Shown: piece after piece, positions 1-9,695 of the stretch | How positions within the stretch are numbered: the first letter of the stretch is position 1 | Layout of the letters: every line of letters starts with the position of its first letter | NCBI RefSeq assembly: GCF_003226325.1 | Contig: NZ_PDOD01000002.1 | Location: 1 to 64,000 of the forward strand | Direction of reading: 5' to 3' | Length of the DNA stretch: 64,000 nucleotides | Source of the DNA: Salipaludibacillus keqinensis | GTDB lineage: Bacteria > Bacillota > Bacilli > Bacillales > Salisediminibacteriaceae | The notes under the pieces: model-generated | Databases searched by the model: none | The model's input: only the letters and a program-made list of their open reading frames with translations | What the model was told of the DNA's origin: nothing | Program-made: the position numbers and the translations under genes

Positions 1-283
1 AACCTTTCCAAATCACGTCGATAGCACTGAATTGTACTAACAGAAAACCATAGAAAAACATGACGTGAATAATCCCGCTTTTCTTATCCTTCAATAATTT
101 TTTTTGTCCAAATACCATGGTCATCATCGCTACACGCCGGTCTTTTATTGAGGTAATAAACTTTGGCTTCTTTCCCATTTTGATATAGGCCATTCTCGTT
201 TTGACAAGACTTACGAAAAGATAAACGGCATATAACGTAATTGCTAGAAAGCCAATTAAGTTTATATATAGATATGTATCCAT
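1..283 (-). CDS. fadF: FadF-like membrane iron-sulfur oxidoreductase, N-terminal part (cut by window edge)
   Basis: Only the first 94 codons are in the window. The frame starts at an ATG (281-283) with AAAGGAG upstream. It encodes a hydrophobic segment (residues about 5-27), then the stretch GQKKLLKDKKSGIIHVMFF and a second hydrophobic run. I recall this pattern from the N-terminus of Bacillus subtilis FadF (YwjF), a fusion of a NarI-like membrane domain with Fe-S binding domains. That family is thought to pass electrons from acyl-CoA dehydrogenases through ETF to the quinone pool, which suits the acyl-CoA dehydrogenase and EtfAB operon upstream on the same strand. The Fe-S part lies outside the window. 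A longer overlapping frame starting at 326 lacks family resemblance and was rejected. Confidence 0.75.
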   Translation of the reverse strand, partial: MDTYLYINLIGFLAITLYAVYLFVSLVKTRMAYIKMGKKPKFITSIKDRRVAMMTMVFGQKKLLKDKKSGIIHVMFFYGFLLVQFSAIDVIWKG

Positions 284-484
284 ATTGAATTCTCCTTTCT
301 TTGTGTCCTCTCAATTTACCTCTCAAAACCGCTTCTCCATGTAATTATTATTCAAGTCGATTCCATCTATTTTTATGGTTAATATTCTCATAGGGAAGTC
401 TTTTAAGTATAGAGAGGGTAATTTCTTAGCATTAATTTACTTAGTAGATCCATTATTAGTAGACGTTAAATGCCAAACAATTAA

Positions 485-520
485 AGCAGTGGCTAGGAAA
501 TAAATGATGCAGCCACTGCT
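485..520 (-). terminator. Hairpin at the end of the acyl-CoA/TAXI operon
   Basis: Perfect 10-bp inverted repeat AGCAGTGGCT / AGCCACTGCT with a 16-nt loop, 131 bases downstream of the TAXI binding-protein stop codon. On the minus strand it is followed by the T-rich TTTAATTGTTT. A weaker hairpin (AGGTCT / AGACCT) lies next to it at about 530-556. The rest of 284-650 contains no gene I can support; the fadF promoter should lie here but I could not identify it. Confidence 0.55.
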
Positions 521-650
521 AAGTAAATGAGGTCTTGCTCTCTAGAAGAAGAGACCTGGTTAGGTATCACTTCAAACTATATACTATTCTTTATTTCAGG
601 CTGAAATCTTATTTATTAAAACTCTAAGATTACTAGCTTTCGAGGAAGAC

Positions 651-1676
651 TTATTCAGCAACACCAATTTCCTCGTAATAACGCTTAGCTCCAGGGTGCA
701 TATTTTCTTCAGCATCGACTAACTCATGATATCCAATTTCAAGATCAAAGTACTCACCGCGGTTCGGTTGTTCCTCTACAAAACGGTCAACATTCTCCCA
801 CAGTGCTTTCGTTAACTCATAAACAGTATCTTCATCCATATCTTTATTTACAACGAGCATAGCCATGGTCGTAACAGTGTTTACATCCTCTTCTTGATTT
901 GCATAAGAACCACTAGGAATACTTAGATCAGTTGTATAACCGAAACCTGCTTCTTCTAAATTATCCAGTGCATCCTGAGGGATATCCAGAGGTCTGATCG
1001 GATTTGTTGTATCTAATTCACTCAGTCCAGTGACGTAAGGAGACCCTCCTTGAACGACCATATCAATATTTCCGTCTCTCATTTGATTGTTTGCATCACC
1101 GTAGTTATTGTAGGTCACACTCCCACCGTTGTTTTCAATATCCTCTATTGTATAACCCATAGCTTCAAAAACTCGCACTGCCGTTTGAGAACTTGCATCA
1201 TTTGCTTCTCCTGGAATAATATCAGCACCATTTTCTAAAGCGTCCTCAATAGATTCATAAGGACTTGAATCTAAGACCGCAAAGTTCCATAATGTAGGAT
1301 ACAATACTGCCATTCCCATAAGATCATCTTGAGGATCATCTTCAAAAGATCCTCTTCCTTCTTTTGCATCGGCGAAGTCAGATGCAAAAGCCATACCAGT
1401 TAACATTTCACTTCCATCGTTAACATCTCTAATATTTCCAATAGCTCCGCCTTCAACCACAGTAATATTTGAACCTTCTAAATCATCCATCCAAATATCT
1501 GACAATAATGTGGAAAGTGGATACCACCCAGAGGCTGTTGGTCCTGAAATATGTGAGTGCATTAAATCTTCGCCTCCGCCCCCATCTCCGTTTCCACCTC
1601 CGCTTGCATTATCGTCTCCGCAAGCTGTTAATGTCATTAATCCTGCTAATCCAGTTACTACCATAAATTTTTTCAT
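651..1676 (-). CDS. TAXI family TRAP transporter solute-binding lipoprotein
   Basis: 341 aa. It starts MKKFMVVTGLAGLMTLTACG, a lipoprotein signal with lipobox LTAC (modified Cys at residue 19), followed by a Gly/Asp-rich linker. The body has TAXI features: GPTASGWYPLSTLLSDIW near the start and an internal VTYNNYGDANNQMRDGNIDM segment. TAXI proteins deliver organic acids to fused TRAP permeases, and such a permease is encoded two genes upstream (3434-5395). This is the last gene of the operon, 17 nt after the ligase gene, with the ribosome site GAAGGG. The substrate cannot be read from the sequence. The operon contents suggest a carboxylic acid that is then activated with CoA. Confidence 0.9.
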   Translation of the reverse strand: MKKFMVVTGLAGLMTLTACGDDNASGGGNGDGGGGEDLMHSHISGPTASGWYPLSTLLSDIWMDDLEGSNITVVEGGAIGNIRDVNDGSEMLTGMAFASDFADAKEGRGSFEDDPQDDLMGMAVLYPTLWNFAVLDSSPYESIEDALENGADIIPGEANDASSQTAVRVFEAMGYTIEDIENNGGSVTYNNYGDANNQMRDGNIDMVVQGGSPYVTGLSELDTTNPIRPLDIPQDALDNLEEAGFGYTTDLSIPSGSYANQEEDVNTVTTMAMLVVNKDMDEDTVYELTKALWENVDRFVEEQPNRGEYFDLEIGYHELVDAEENMHPGAKRYYEEIGVAE

Positions 1677-1693
1677 AATATTAACCCTTCTTT

Positions 1694-3301
1694 CTACTTT
1701 GTATTATTAAGATTTTTTATTTCTTTCTGTAGTTCACGACGCAAAATTTTTCCTACACTCGTTTTAGGCAACTCTGAACGAAATTCAATATAAGCAGGCA
1801 CTTTGAAGACTGACAGCCGCTTTTTCAGAAATACTTTTAATTCTTCTTGTGTAACGCTTTCCCCTTTCTTAAGAACCACAGCAGCATAGATTGTCTCACC
1901 TCTATAAGGATCGGGGACCCCGAACACTACTGCTTCGTTTATCGCAGGATGTTCATAAAACACTTGCTCTACCTCAACTGGGTAAATGTTGTAACCACTT
2001 GCGATAATTAGTTCTTTTTTTCTTCCTACGATGTAAAAATATCCATCTTCATCCATTCTTGCTAAGTCTCCAGTATAGAGCCAACCATTTTTCAACGTTC
2101 GATTTGTTTCCTTTTCATTTCTCCAGTAACCTTTCATCACTTGAGGTCCTTTAATAAGCAATTCACCAACTTCGCCATTTGGAAGCGCTTCTATTCCTTC
2201 TGCTTGGTCGACAATTAGGCAATCTGTATTGGGAACTGGAATACCGATACTTCCAACTTTTCTAATTCCCATTGTAGGATTGCGGTGTGTGGTTGGCGAA
2301 GTTTCAGATAGACCGTAGCCCTCTAATATTTGCGCACCGGTTTTTCTTTCAAACTCTTCTATTATTTCTATCGGCAAAGGTGCAGAGCCTGCCATACATA
2401 ATTTCAGAGATTGCATGGCTTCTTCTGTCGCCTCTGGGTGTCGCAAGAGTGAGACGTACATTGTGGGCACACCAGAAAATAAGGTCGGCCTTTCCTTTCG
2501 AATCAAGTCGAGTAGACTCTTCGGTTCAAAACGCGAGACACATATGACGGCGGTTCTACGAAACATAGCTAGTAATAGAACAGCAGTCATTCCATATACA
2601 TGATAAAAAGGTGCAACGCCTAAAATTTTCTCATCTTTTTTGTCCATTTCCTTAACTGTGAAATGATAGTTTTGATAAATATTGGAGTAAATATTTTGAT
2701 GCGTGAGCATTACTCCTTTGCTTTTCCCTGTAGTGCCTCCCGTATATTGAAGAACGGCAATATCCTCTTTAGGGTTAATAGTAGGTTTGGGAGCCTGGTA
2801 TGGTAACCCTTCCTTTATCAATTCTTCGAAAGAAGAGGCCGTTGGCGATGATTTGGCCTTGACGAATATTTGCTCCACATGAGAATTAGTGATAGCTTTT
2901 TCTATTTTTTCTTGCTGGTTTGTACTGGCAACCACCCACGTTGCCTCTGAATCAATAATTAAATTATTTAATTCGCTGCTAGTGTACAAGGGGTTTGCTT
3001 GTACCACTATCCCCCCCAGACGCTGAACTGCAAAGTAACAAGTAATATATTCTTTGCTGTTAAATAAGGAAATAAGCATTTTATCCCCTTGCTTGAATCC
3101 TTTATTAGATAAGGAATCGGCCAGTGCTGCAACTTTTTCATATAATGTTTTGTAGTTCCACCGATCCGCTCCATCAATAACAGCGGTATTATTCGGAGAC
3201 TTTTCATATGCCTCATTTAGAATGGAGAACAAGGAACAGTTTGGTATGGAAACATGCTTTTGTACTCCCTTTGGGTAATTAATATGCCAAGGACGTATCA
3301 T
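1694..3301 (-). CDS. Long/medium-chain acyl-CoA ligase (AMP-binding), copy 2 of the operon
   Basis: 535 aa, a normal length for class I adenylate-forming acyl-CoA synthetases. Visible motifs are the P-loop-like YTGGTTGKSKGVMLTH (about 186-201), GYGLSETSP, and YTGDLARMDEDGYFYIVGR leading into the hinge GRKKELIIASGYNIYP. The catalytic-lysine motif PKTSVGKILRR lies at the C-terminus. It converts a carboxylic acid, ATP and CoA to acyl-CoA. It closely resembles the ligase at 12604 in the same operon, so it is probably a paralogue with different specificity. The start ATG has AAGGAGA at good spacing. The 132-nt gap upstream to the permease gene is the largest in the operon and contains nothing I recognise. 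Confidence 0.93.
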   Translation of the reverse strand: MIRPWHINYPKGVQKHVSIPNCSLFSILNEAYEKSPNNTAVIDGADRWNYKTLYEKVAALADSLSNKGFKQGDKMLISLFNSKEYITCYFAVQRLGGIVVQANPLYTSSELNNLIIDSEATWVVASTNQQEKIEKAITNSHVEQIFVKAKSSPTASSFEELIKEGLPYQAPKPTINPKEDIAVLQYTGGTTGKSKGVMLTHQNIYSNIYQNYHFTVKEMDKKDEKILGVAPFYHVYGMTAVLLLAMFRRTAVICVSRFEPKSLLDLIRKERPTLFSGVPTMYVSLLRHPEATEEAMQSLKLCMAGSAPLPIEIIEEFERKTGAQILEGYGLSETSPTTHRNPTMGIRKVGSIGIPVPNTDCLIVDQAEGIEALPNGEVGELLIKGPQVMKGYWRNEKETNRTLKNGWLYTGDLARMDEDGYFYIVGRKKELIIASGYNIYPVEVEQVFYEHPAINEAVVFGVPDPYRGETIYAAVVLKKGESVTQEELKVFLKKRLSVFKVPAYIEFRSELPKTSVGKILRRELQKEIKNLNNTK

Positions 3302-3433
3302 GTCATTGTCAGTCTCCTTTAAATGCTTAGAATGTCATAATAATCATGCAACTTTACAAGATGTCTAAACTTTAAAAATAGGGACTTATCAATAAACGTT
3401 CCAATCTCACTAACTCGAAAGTGCTTTTTCATA

Positions 3434-5395
3434 TTAAGCAACAGTGTTAGAAGTTATAAGTTCTTTCCGATTGTTATACCACTGAATCGCAAATATACTT
3501 AGGAAAACAGCTACCCCGAGTAAATCTGAGATTGGTTCATAGGTAACAAGTAGTACGGCTGAGATTAAGAAAGACATTCGTTGCCATAAGTTTGTTCTGG
3601 AAACTGCAAAGCCTTGAATAAAGCAAGCAAACGCAATAAGGCCAATGGTCGCAGTACTTACTCCTAATATAACCGTTCCTGTACTACCATCTAAGAGCAA
3701 GTTTGGATTATAGATGAACATGTAAGGGAGCAAAAAGCCTGCGATTCCAATTCTCAATGATTGAAAAGAAGTTTGAAGCGGTTGGCCTCCAGCTATTCCA
3801 GCAGTAACGTAAGAGGTGATTGCTACCGGCGGAGTAATTCCAGAAAAGATTCCGAAATAAAATACAAATAAATGAGCCGCTATAACTGGTACATCTAACT
3901 GAATCAATCCGCCAACAGCTACTGTAGCCAAGATTACATATGCAGAAACAGTCGGCATACCCATTCCTAGAATAATAGACGCAACCATGATTAATAGGAG
4001 CATTGGTAGTAAATTACCTCCAGATAAATCAATGGCTAACCGGGAAAAGCGTGTTCCTAGACCTGTCATAATAACAGCACCTGTAATAACACCAGCACCG
4101 GCACATGCCATGATTGTAGAAATTGAATTCTGGATGCCAGCCTCGATCGCTGCTAAGAACTTCATGAAAGACAATCTTGTTTCTTTACGAAGTAAACTAA
4201 TTATCATTAATGATACAATGGCCCACATACCGGCCCTCATAGGACTAAATCCTTGAACCATCATATAAACAATAAGAATTAAAGGAATAATTAAGTAGCC
4301 TCGTTTTAAAATTACATCCCAAAAGTTAGGAAGATCTTCCTTCGGTAAACCCTTCAATCCTTGCTTTCGAGCTTGTAAGTAAATCATTACACAGGCCATA
4401 AAGAAATAGAGTAACGCTGGTATCAACGCGTATCCGGCTATCTGAATGAACGGGATACCTGTGTACTCCGCCATGATGAAAGCTGCAGCTCCCATAATCG
4501 GAGGCATGATTTGACCACCCTGGGAAGCCACTGCTTCTACTCCACCAGAAAAATTCTTAGAATACCCTACTTTACGCATCAATGGGATCGTAAAAGGGCC
4601 CGTCATAGAAGCATTTGCTACTCCATTACCGGTGATCGTCCCCATCATACCACTGGACAAAACAGAGGCAAGAGCAGGACCTCCACGAATCCTTCCAGTT
4701 AAGGAAAATGCAAAATCTATGAAAAACTGACCAGCACCTGTCCTTAATAACAAAGAAGCAAACAGTAAGAATAAAATTAAAACTGTCGATGCAATATAAA
4801 TAGGATCAGAGAAGATACCATTGGTTGAAATATACATAGTATCAATGAGCCGGTTAAAGCTGTAACCTGGGTGTCCCGCTAAACCTGGAAAATACGGTCC
4901 GGCAAATACATAAAAAATAAAAAATACAGTTAGAACAGACATAGCTATTCCAATGGTTCGACGAACCCCCTCTACGATCAAGGCCAACATTAATGTTCCG
5001 GCCACTTTATCAAGAGGTATCATATTTCCACTCCGTAATGAAATGTCGGGGTAAGAGAAATATGTAATGAATATAAGAATGAACGACAATCCAATAGGCA
5101 CCATATCGAATAAAGGGTGCAAAGAAGTCCGCCCTTTTTTATATGGGACAAAACTAAAACATAACATTAGTGCCACGGAAGTAAAGACCGCTCTATGCTG
5201 CCAAGCCGGCATCCCACCAAAAGCTGCTGAGTATAAGATATAAAGGGCTAATCCAATACTTACAGCAGATAAAAACAATCTCCACGCGCGATACCCTACA
5301 GACATGTTGTTTGTAAAATCGAGCGACTGTTCGATGTTGCTTCGCTCTTCCATATCTGCTTCTAAATCTATTTTTTCATCTTTATTGGTATTCAT
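3434..5395 (-). CDS. TRAP transporter fused permease (DctQ-DctM fusion, TAXI type)
   Basis: 653 aa, strongly hydrophobic after an acidic cytoplasmic N-terminus of about 35 residues. The first third has four or so membrane spans (DctQ-like). The rest is the DctM-like channel half, with the conserved Gly/Pro-rich TGNGVANASMTGPFTIPLM and GMGMPTVSAYVILA. The length fits the fused permeases that pair with TAXI binding proteins, and the partner is encoded at 651. It sits between thiolase (47-nt gap) and the second ligase. It probably imports the acid the operon degrades, using the Na+ or H+ gradient. Confidence 0.92.
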   Translation of the reverse strand: MNTNKDEKIDLEADMEERSNIEQSLDFTNNMSVGYRAWRLFLSAVSIGLALYILYSAAFGGMPAWQHRAVFTSVALMLCFSFVPYKKGRTSLHPLFDMVPIGLSFILIFITYFSYPDISLRSGNMIPLDKVAGTLMLALIVEGVRRTIGIAMSVLTVFFIFYVFAGPYFPGLAGHPGYSFNRLIDTMYISTNGIFSDPIYIASTVLILFLLFASLLLRTGAGQFFIDFAFSLTGRIRGGPALASVLSSGMMGTITGNGVANASMTGPFTIPLMRKVGYSKNFSGGVEAVASQGGQIMPPIMGAAAFIMAEYTGIPFIQIAGYALIPALLYFFMACVMIYLQARKQGLKGLPKEDLPNFWDVILKRGYLIIPLILIVYMMVQGFSPMRAGMWAIVSLMIISLLRKETRLSFMKFLAAIEAGIQNSISTIMACAGAGVITGAVIMTGLGTRFSRLAIDLSGGNLLPMLLLIMVASIILGMGMPTVSAYVILATVAVGGLIQLDVPVIAAHLFVFYFGIFSGITPPVAITSYVTAGIAGGQPLQTSFQSLRIGIAGFLLPYMFIYNPNLLLDGSTGTVILGVSTATIGLIAFACFIQGFAVSRTNLWQRMSFLISAVLLVTYEPISDLLGVAVFLSIFAIQWYNNRKELITSNTVA

Positions 5396-5442
5396 CTAAT
5401 ACCCCCTTTATCCTTTGCATTGTTTGAATACGAGGCTTATAA

Positions 5443-6630
5443 CTACAAGGCTTCGACCATCATGGCCATACCTTGTCCACCTCCAACACAAAGTGTCGCA
5501 ATTCCTTTTTTCAGCTCGTTTCTTTTTAGTTCATGAACCAATGAGGTTAAAATCCTTGCTCCTGTTGCACCGAGAGGATGACCGAGAGCAATAGCACCTC
5601 CGTTTACATTTACTTTGTCTGTTGGTAGAGAAAGTTCTCGAATTACTGCTAATGCCTGAGAAGCGAAAGCTTCATTCAGTTCAAATCGGTCGATACCATC
5701 CACTCGTTCACCTGTTTGCCTCAACAATTTTTGAACAGCTGGAATTGGACCTACACCCATAATTTCAGGCGCTACACCAACAGAACACCATCCGGTAATT
5801 TTGGCTAGAGGCTGCAAATTTAACTCCTCCGCTTTTTCGCGACTCATCAACACTAAAGCTGCAGCTCCATCGTTTCTTCCACACGCATTCCCTGCAGTTA
5901 CTGATCCTTCTTTTCGGAAAACAGGATTTAATTTTTCTAACTTCTCCAAAGTAGTGGATGGTCTTGGAAATTCATCTTCACTAAAGGTATACGTTTGTTT
6001 CCGGCCTTCGATCGTAATGGGATGGATCTCTTCTTCAAAAATACCGTTTTCTTTAGCTTTTTTATATCTCTCTTGACTCTGTACAGCAAAAACGTCTTGA
6101 TCCTCCCTCGACACTTGATATCGTTCCGCTACATTTTCTGCAGTTTGGCCCATCCCTAGTCCTTCACCGTACACTTCCATTGGCTGTTGGCCATTTTCAG
6201 AGTTCGGATCCACGAGTTTAGGAGTACCACCAAATCGAGCTTCTCTTAAATATAATGGGGAATCGCTCATATTCTCTGTACCCCCGGCGACAACAATGTC
6301 TGCTTGTCCTGTCATAATTTGTTGGGCAGCTGACCCTACACTTTGTATGGATGAAGCACAGAGCCGATTAATAGTATAACTTGGGACTTCCACTGGAATT
6401 CCAGCTCTTAATGCCGCTACTCTAGCCACATTTGATGACTTTGTAGTTTGTCTTACTTCTCCTAAAATCACTTCATCTACCATTGCAGGATCAACAGTAG
6501 CTCGTTTAAGAGACTCTTGAATAACCTCAGCAGCGAGATAGCCCGAATCCATATTTTTCAATGAACCTCCGTATTTTCCAATAGCTGTTCTTACCGCACT
6601 TATGATTACGACTTCCTTTTGTTGCGTCAT
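5443..6630 (-). CDS. Acetyl-CoA acetyltransferase (thiolase)
   Basis: 395 aa, typical for thiolase II. The nucleophilic cysteine is C91 in INRLCASSIQS. The C-terminal half has GGAIALGHPLGATGAR with the catalytic His and CVGGGQGMAMM with the second Cys. It catalyses thiolytic cleavage of 3-oxoacyl-CoA to acetyl-CoA and a shortened acyl-CoA, the last step of the beta-oxidation set encoded upstream. The start ATG has AGGAGGAG upstream. It follows the acyl-CoA dehydrogenase by 45 nt. Confidence 0.95.
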   Translation of the reverse strand: MTQQKEVVIISAVRTAIGKYGGSLKNMDSGYLAAEVIQESLKRATVDPAMVDEVILGEVRQTTKSSNVARVAALRAGIPVEVPSYTINRLCASSIQSVGSAAQQIMTGQADIVVAGGTENMSDSPLYLREARFGGTPKLVDPNSENGQQPMEVYGEGLGMGQTAENVAERYQVSREDQDVFAVQSQERYKKAKENGIFEEEIHPITIEGRKQTYTFSEDEFPRPSTTLEKLEKLNPVFRKEGSVTAGNACGRNDGAAALVLMSREKAEELNLQPLAKITGWCSVGVAPEIMGVGPIPAVQKLLRQTGERVDGIDRFELNEAFASQALAVIRELSLPTDKVNVNGGAIALGHPLGATGARILTSLVHELKRNELKKGIATLCVGGGQGMAMMVEAL

Positions 6631-6675
6631 TCGTTTCTCCTCCTCAATTATTACGTTTTTTCGATCTTCTAAGAG

Positions 6676-7827
6676 TTACTTCTTGTATTCTTTTCTAAGT
6701 TGACCGGAAATGATATTCTTTTGTATTTCAGATGTTCCCTCATAAATCCTAGTAATTCTAGCATCGCGGAAATAACGTTCAATTGGATATTCAGAGATAT
6801 AGCCAATCCCACCATGAACCTGCACTGCTTTATCTGCCACTCGTTGATAAACTTCCGATCCAAATAACTTGAGCATTGCTGCTTCTTTAATTACTTTTTG
6901 TCCTTGATCTACCATCCAAGCTACTCGATATGTAAATGAACGAAGAGCTTCCGTGTCCATCGCCATTTCTGCCAACATATGTGCAACGGCCTGGTGTTCA
7001 ATAATTGGCACATTAAATTGTTTTCGTTCTTCTACAAATTCCATCGACATATCTATTAATTTTTGACATGAACCTAAATTACGAGCGGCTAATCCTGCTC
7101 TTCCGTTCGCTAAAATTTTTAAAGCGTTTACATATCCTTGACCTTCCTCGCCAAGAACATTTTCAATTGGTACCTCGCAATCCTCAAAGAATAGCTCTGC
7201 TGATTGAGATCCTTTTAAACCCATCTTCTTTTCAACAGCTCCCACTTTAAATCCAGGAAAATCTTTTTCAACAATAAAGGATGTAATCCCTTTCGCTCCT
7301 TTTTCTGGGTTTGTTATTGCCATCACTGTGAAGACATCCGCAACAGTAGCGTTCGTAATATAGTGCTTTGACCCATTTAATATAAACTTGTCACCTTGTC
7401 TTACGGCAGTGGTTTTCAAGTTTGTAGCATGAGAACCTGCTGACGGCTCTGTTAAAGCAAAAGCGCCAATTTTTTCCCCTCTAGCCATGGCTGGTAAATA
7501 TTTTTTCTTTTGCTCTTCATTTCCCATATCTACAATACCCACAGTTCCAATTCCGGTATGAGCACCGATTAATGTCGTATAACCGTTATGAGTCTTGCCT
7601 ACTTCTTCATAAAGTGCACACTTTCCAACCATGCCAATGCCAAGACCGCCATATTCTTCAGGAATACTCAATCCAAAGAGTCCCATTTCCTTAGACATCG
7701 CAATTATCTTATGAGGGATTTCATCTTTTTCTTCGATCTCCATTGCGAATGGATCTACTTCATTCTTTACAAATTCTCTAATATTTCTTTTTAAAAATTG
7801 AATATCTTCATTTAAGCTGAAGTCCAT
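6676..7827 (-). CDS. Acyl-CoA dehydrogenase, copy 2 of the operon
   Basis: 383 aa from the ATG at 7827 (MDFSLNED), chosen over an in-frame GTG at 7836 because AGAGGTG lies 6 nt before it. Family landmarks are GAFALTEPSAGSHATNL (FAD/substrate region), QVHGGIGYISEYPIERYFRD, and IYEGTSEIQ with the catalytic Glu position used by short- and medium-chain enzymes. It oxidises acyl-CoA to 2-enoyl-CoA and passes electrons to ETF, encoded two genes upstream. It is about as long as, and strongly similar to, the dehydrogenase at 14245, so the operon carries two such enzymes, perhaps for different chain lengths. Confidence 0.95.
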   Translation of the reverse strand: MDFSLNEDIQFLKRNIREFVKNEVDPFAMEIEEKDEIPHKIIAMSKEMGLFGLSIPEEYGGLGIGMVGKCALYEEVGKTHNGYTTLIGAHTGIGTVGIVDMGNEEQKKKYLPAMARGEKIGAFALTEPSAGSHATNLKTTAVRQGDKFILNGSKHYITNATVADVFTVMAITNPEKGAKGITSFIVEKDFPGFKVGAVEKKMGLKGSQSAELFFEDCEVPIENVLGEEGQGYVNALKILANGRAGLAARNLGSCQKLIDMSMEFVEERKQFNVPIIEHQAVAHMLAEMAMDTEALRSFTYRVAWMVDQGQKVIKEAAMLKLFGSEVYQRVADKAVQVHGGIGYISEYPIERYFRDARITRIYEGTSEIQKNIISGQLRKEYKK

Positions 7828-7839
7828 ATTTCTCACCTC

Positions 7840-8691
7840 TTATGAATAATCGTAAAAACCTTTGCCGGTTTTTCTTCCTAACCGACCTGCTTTCACGTAT
7901 TTAACTAGTATTGGACACGGTCTATATTTCTCGCCTAAAGTTTTATAGAGATATTCCATATTTCGAAGTCTAGTATCAAGTCCGACTAGATCGGCTAACT
8001 CAAGAGGGCCCATAGGGTGGTTTAAACCTAAACTCATAGCTTTGTCGATACCTTCTGGCGTAGAAACTCCTTCCATAACCATATTCATTGCTTCGTTACC
8101 AATAAGACAGTTCATACGACTAACAGCGAAGCCTGGAAATTCGTTCACTTTTACGCATTCTTTTCCCATCTTCCCCCCAACTGCAAAAACTTTCTCAATT
8201 GTTTCCTCAGATGTTTCAAGCCCGCAAATAACCTCAATTAATTTCATTTTTGGAACAGGATTGAAAAAGTGCATAGCTATAAATTTCTCTGGTCGACTTG
8301 TCTGTGCTGCAATTTCTGTCGGACTCATTGTTGAAGTATTGGTTGCAAATATGGCATGCTGTGGCGTAATTTCATCTAGTTGCTTAAAGATTTTTGTTTT
8401 TAACTCCATTAATTCTAGAACTGCTTCAATCACAAGGTCTGCATCTTTTCCTGCTTTCTTGATGTCAGTAGTGAAGGAGATATTGTTTTGTGCAATTCTT
8501 GCTTGTTCTTCAGTTATAAAACCTCTGACTACGCTTTTCTCGAATTGCATAGTCAGATATTCTTCTGCTTTACGCAGAACTTCCTCACTTATATCTTGAA
8601 GCTTAACCTGGAATCCAGCTAGAGCACCGACATAACCTATGCCTCTGCCCATCGTGCCGGAGCCAATAACTGCTAAGTTGTTGATCATCAT
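7840..8691 (-). CDS. 3-hydroxyacyl-CoA (3-hydroxybutyryl-CoA) dehydrogenase, copy 2
   Basis: 283 aa. The N-terminal Rossmann motif is [17 protein letters not shown]. The central segment [14 protein letters not shown], followed by [16 protein letters not shown], contains the catalytic His in HFFNP. The C-terminal domain ends in [12 protein letters not shown]. It oxidises 3-hydroxyacyl-CoA with NAD+. Two adjacent ATGs (8691 and 8688) follow GGAGG; the second has better spacing. A second family member is encoded at 11716. The downstream gap is 12 nt. Confidence 0.95.
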   Translation of the reverse strand: MMINNLAVIGSGTMGRGIGYVGALAGFQVKLQDISEEVLRKAEEYLTMQFEKSVVRGFITEEQARIAQNNISFTTDIKKAGKDADLVIEAVLELMELKTKIFKQLDEITPQHAIFATNTSTMSPTEIAAQTSRPEKFIAMHFFNPVPKMKLIEVICGLETSEETIEKVFAVGGKMGKECVKVNEFPGFAVSRMNCLIGNEAMNMVMEGVSTPEGIDKAMSLGLNHPMGPLELADLVGLDTRLRNMEYLYKTLGEKYRPCPILVKYVKAGRLGRKTGKGFYDYS

Positions 8692-8701
8692 GTATCCTCC
8701 A

Positions 8702-9682
8702 TTATGCGTTTGAATATATCTCTTTTTTTAATATTTCTTTAAGTAACGGTACAACTTCAAACAAGTCACCAACAATACTATAATCGGCCACTTCTAAAAT
8801 CGGAGCTTCTGGATCTTTATTAATTGCTACAATCACTTTAGCATTCGACATTCCCGCTAAATGCTGAATAGCTCCGGAAAGTCCAATCGCGAAATAAAGG
8901 TCTGGGGTGACTACTTTACCTGTTTGACCAATTTGCAAAGAGTAATCACAATACTCAGCGTCACATGCACCACGAGATGCTCCTACGCCCGCCCCTAATA
9001 TGTCTGCAAGCTCATATAATGTATTAAAACCTTCTGCGCTTTTCACACCTCGTCCACCTGCAACAATGATATTAGCTTCAGACAAGTCTATGCCTCCAGT
9101 GGACTTTTTCACTGTGTCCTTAATGATGGTGCGCAAGTCTTTAATGCTAAGGTCCACAGAAGTAATCTCCCCATTTCTTGCTTCATCTTTTTCAAGGGCA
9201 GGGATGTTATTTGGCCGGACTGTAGCGAAAATCGGACCTTCTTCTATTTGTTTTTTTTCAAATGCTTTTCCAGAATAAATCGGGCGTGTAAATATAACGT
9301 TATCGCCCTCCACTTCCAAGTCAACAACATCTGAAATGAGTCCTGATTGTAATTCAGCTGCTACCTGGGGCGCTAAATCTTTCCCCATAGAAGTGTGTCC
9401 CAGAATAATGCTTTCTGGATTTTCGTTGTTACATAATTGAATGACAGCTTGTCGGTAAGCATCTGTCGTATATTTTTTAAGATTATCATCTTCAGAAACG
9501 AGAACACGATCTGCTCCGTATTGAATTAGCTGGCTTGCACGTTGTTGGGAATTCTCACCGAATAGAGCGCCTACAACTTCACCTTCACCAGCAATTTTAC
9601 GTGCCGCTGCTAGACACTCAAATGATAGATTTCGAAGTTCGCCTTCTCGCATTTCTCCAATAACTAATACTTTTTTATTCAT
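8702..9682 (-). CDS. etfA: Electron transfer flavoprotein alpha subunit
   Basis: 326 aa. The C-terminal FAD domain contains [30 protein letters not shown] and [25 protein letters not shown], all typical of EtfA. With EtfB (13 nt upstream) it forms the heterodimer that takes electrons from the two acyl-CoA dehydrogenases of this operon. The likely acceptor is a membrane oxidoreductase such as the FadF-like protein at the window start. The ATG has GGAGGG upstream. Confidence 0.97.
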   Translation of the reverse strand: MNKKVLVIGEMREGELRNLSFECLAAARKIAGEGEVVGALFGENSQQRASQLIQYGADRVLVSEDDNLKKYTTDAYRQAVIQLCNNENPESIILGHTSMGKDLAPQVAAELQSGLISDVVDLEVEGDNVIFTRPIYSGKAFEKKQIEEGPIFATVRPNNIPALEKDEARNGEITSVDLSIKDLRTIIKDTVKKSTGGIDLSEANIIVAGGRGVKSAEGFNTLYELADILGAGVGASRGACDAEYCDYSLQIGQTGKVVTPDLYFAIGLSGAIQHLAGMSNAKVIVAINKDPEAPILEVADYSIVGDLFEVVPLLKEILKKEIYSNA

Positions 9683-9695
9683 TTATAACCCTCCA

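Noticed and set aside
84-326. 80-codon minus-strand frame at the window start
   Set aside because: The adjacent frame from the ATG at 283 has a better ribosome site and clear FadF-like sequence running off the window edge; this one is its shadow.
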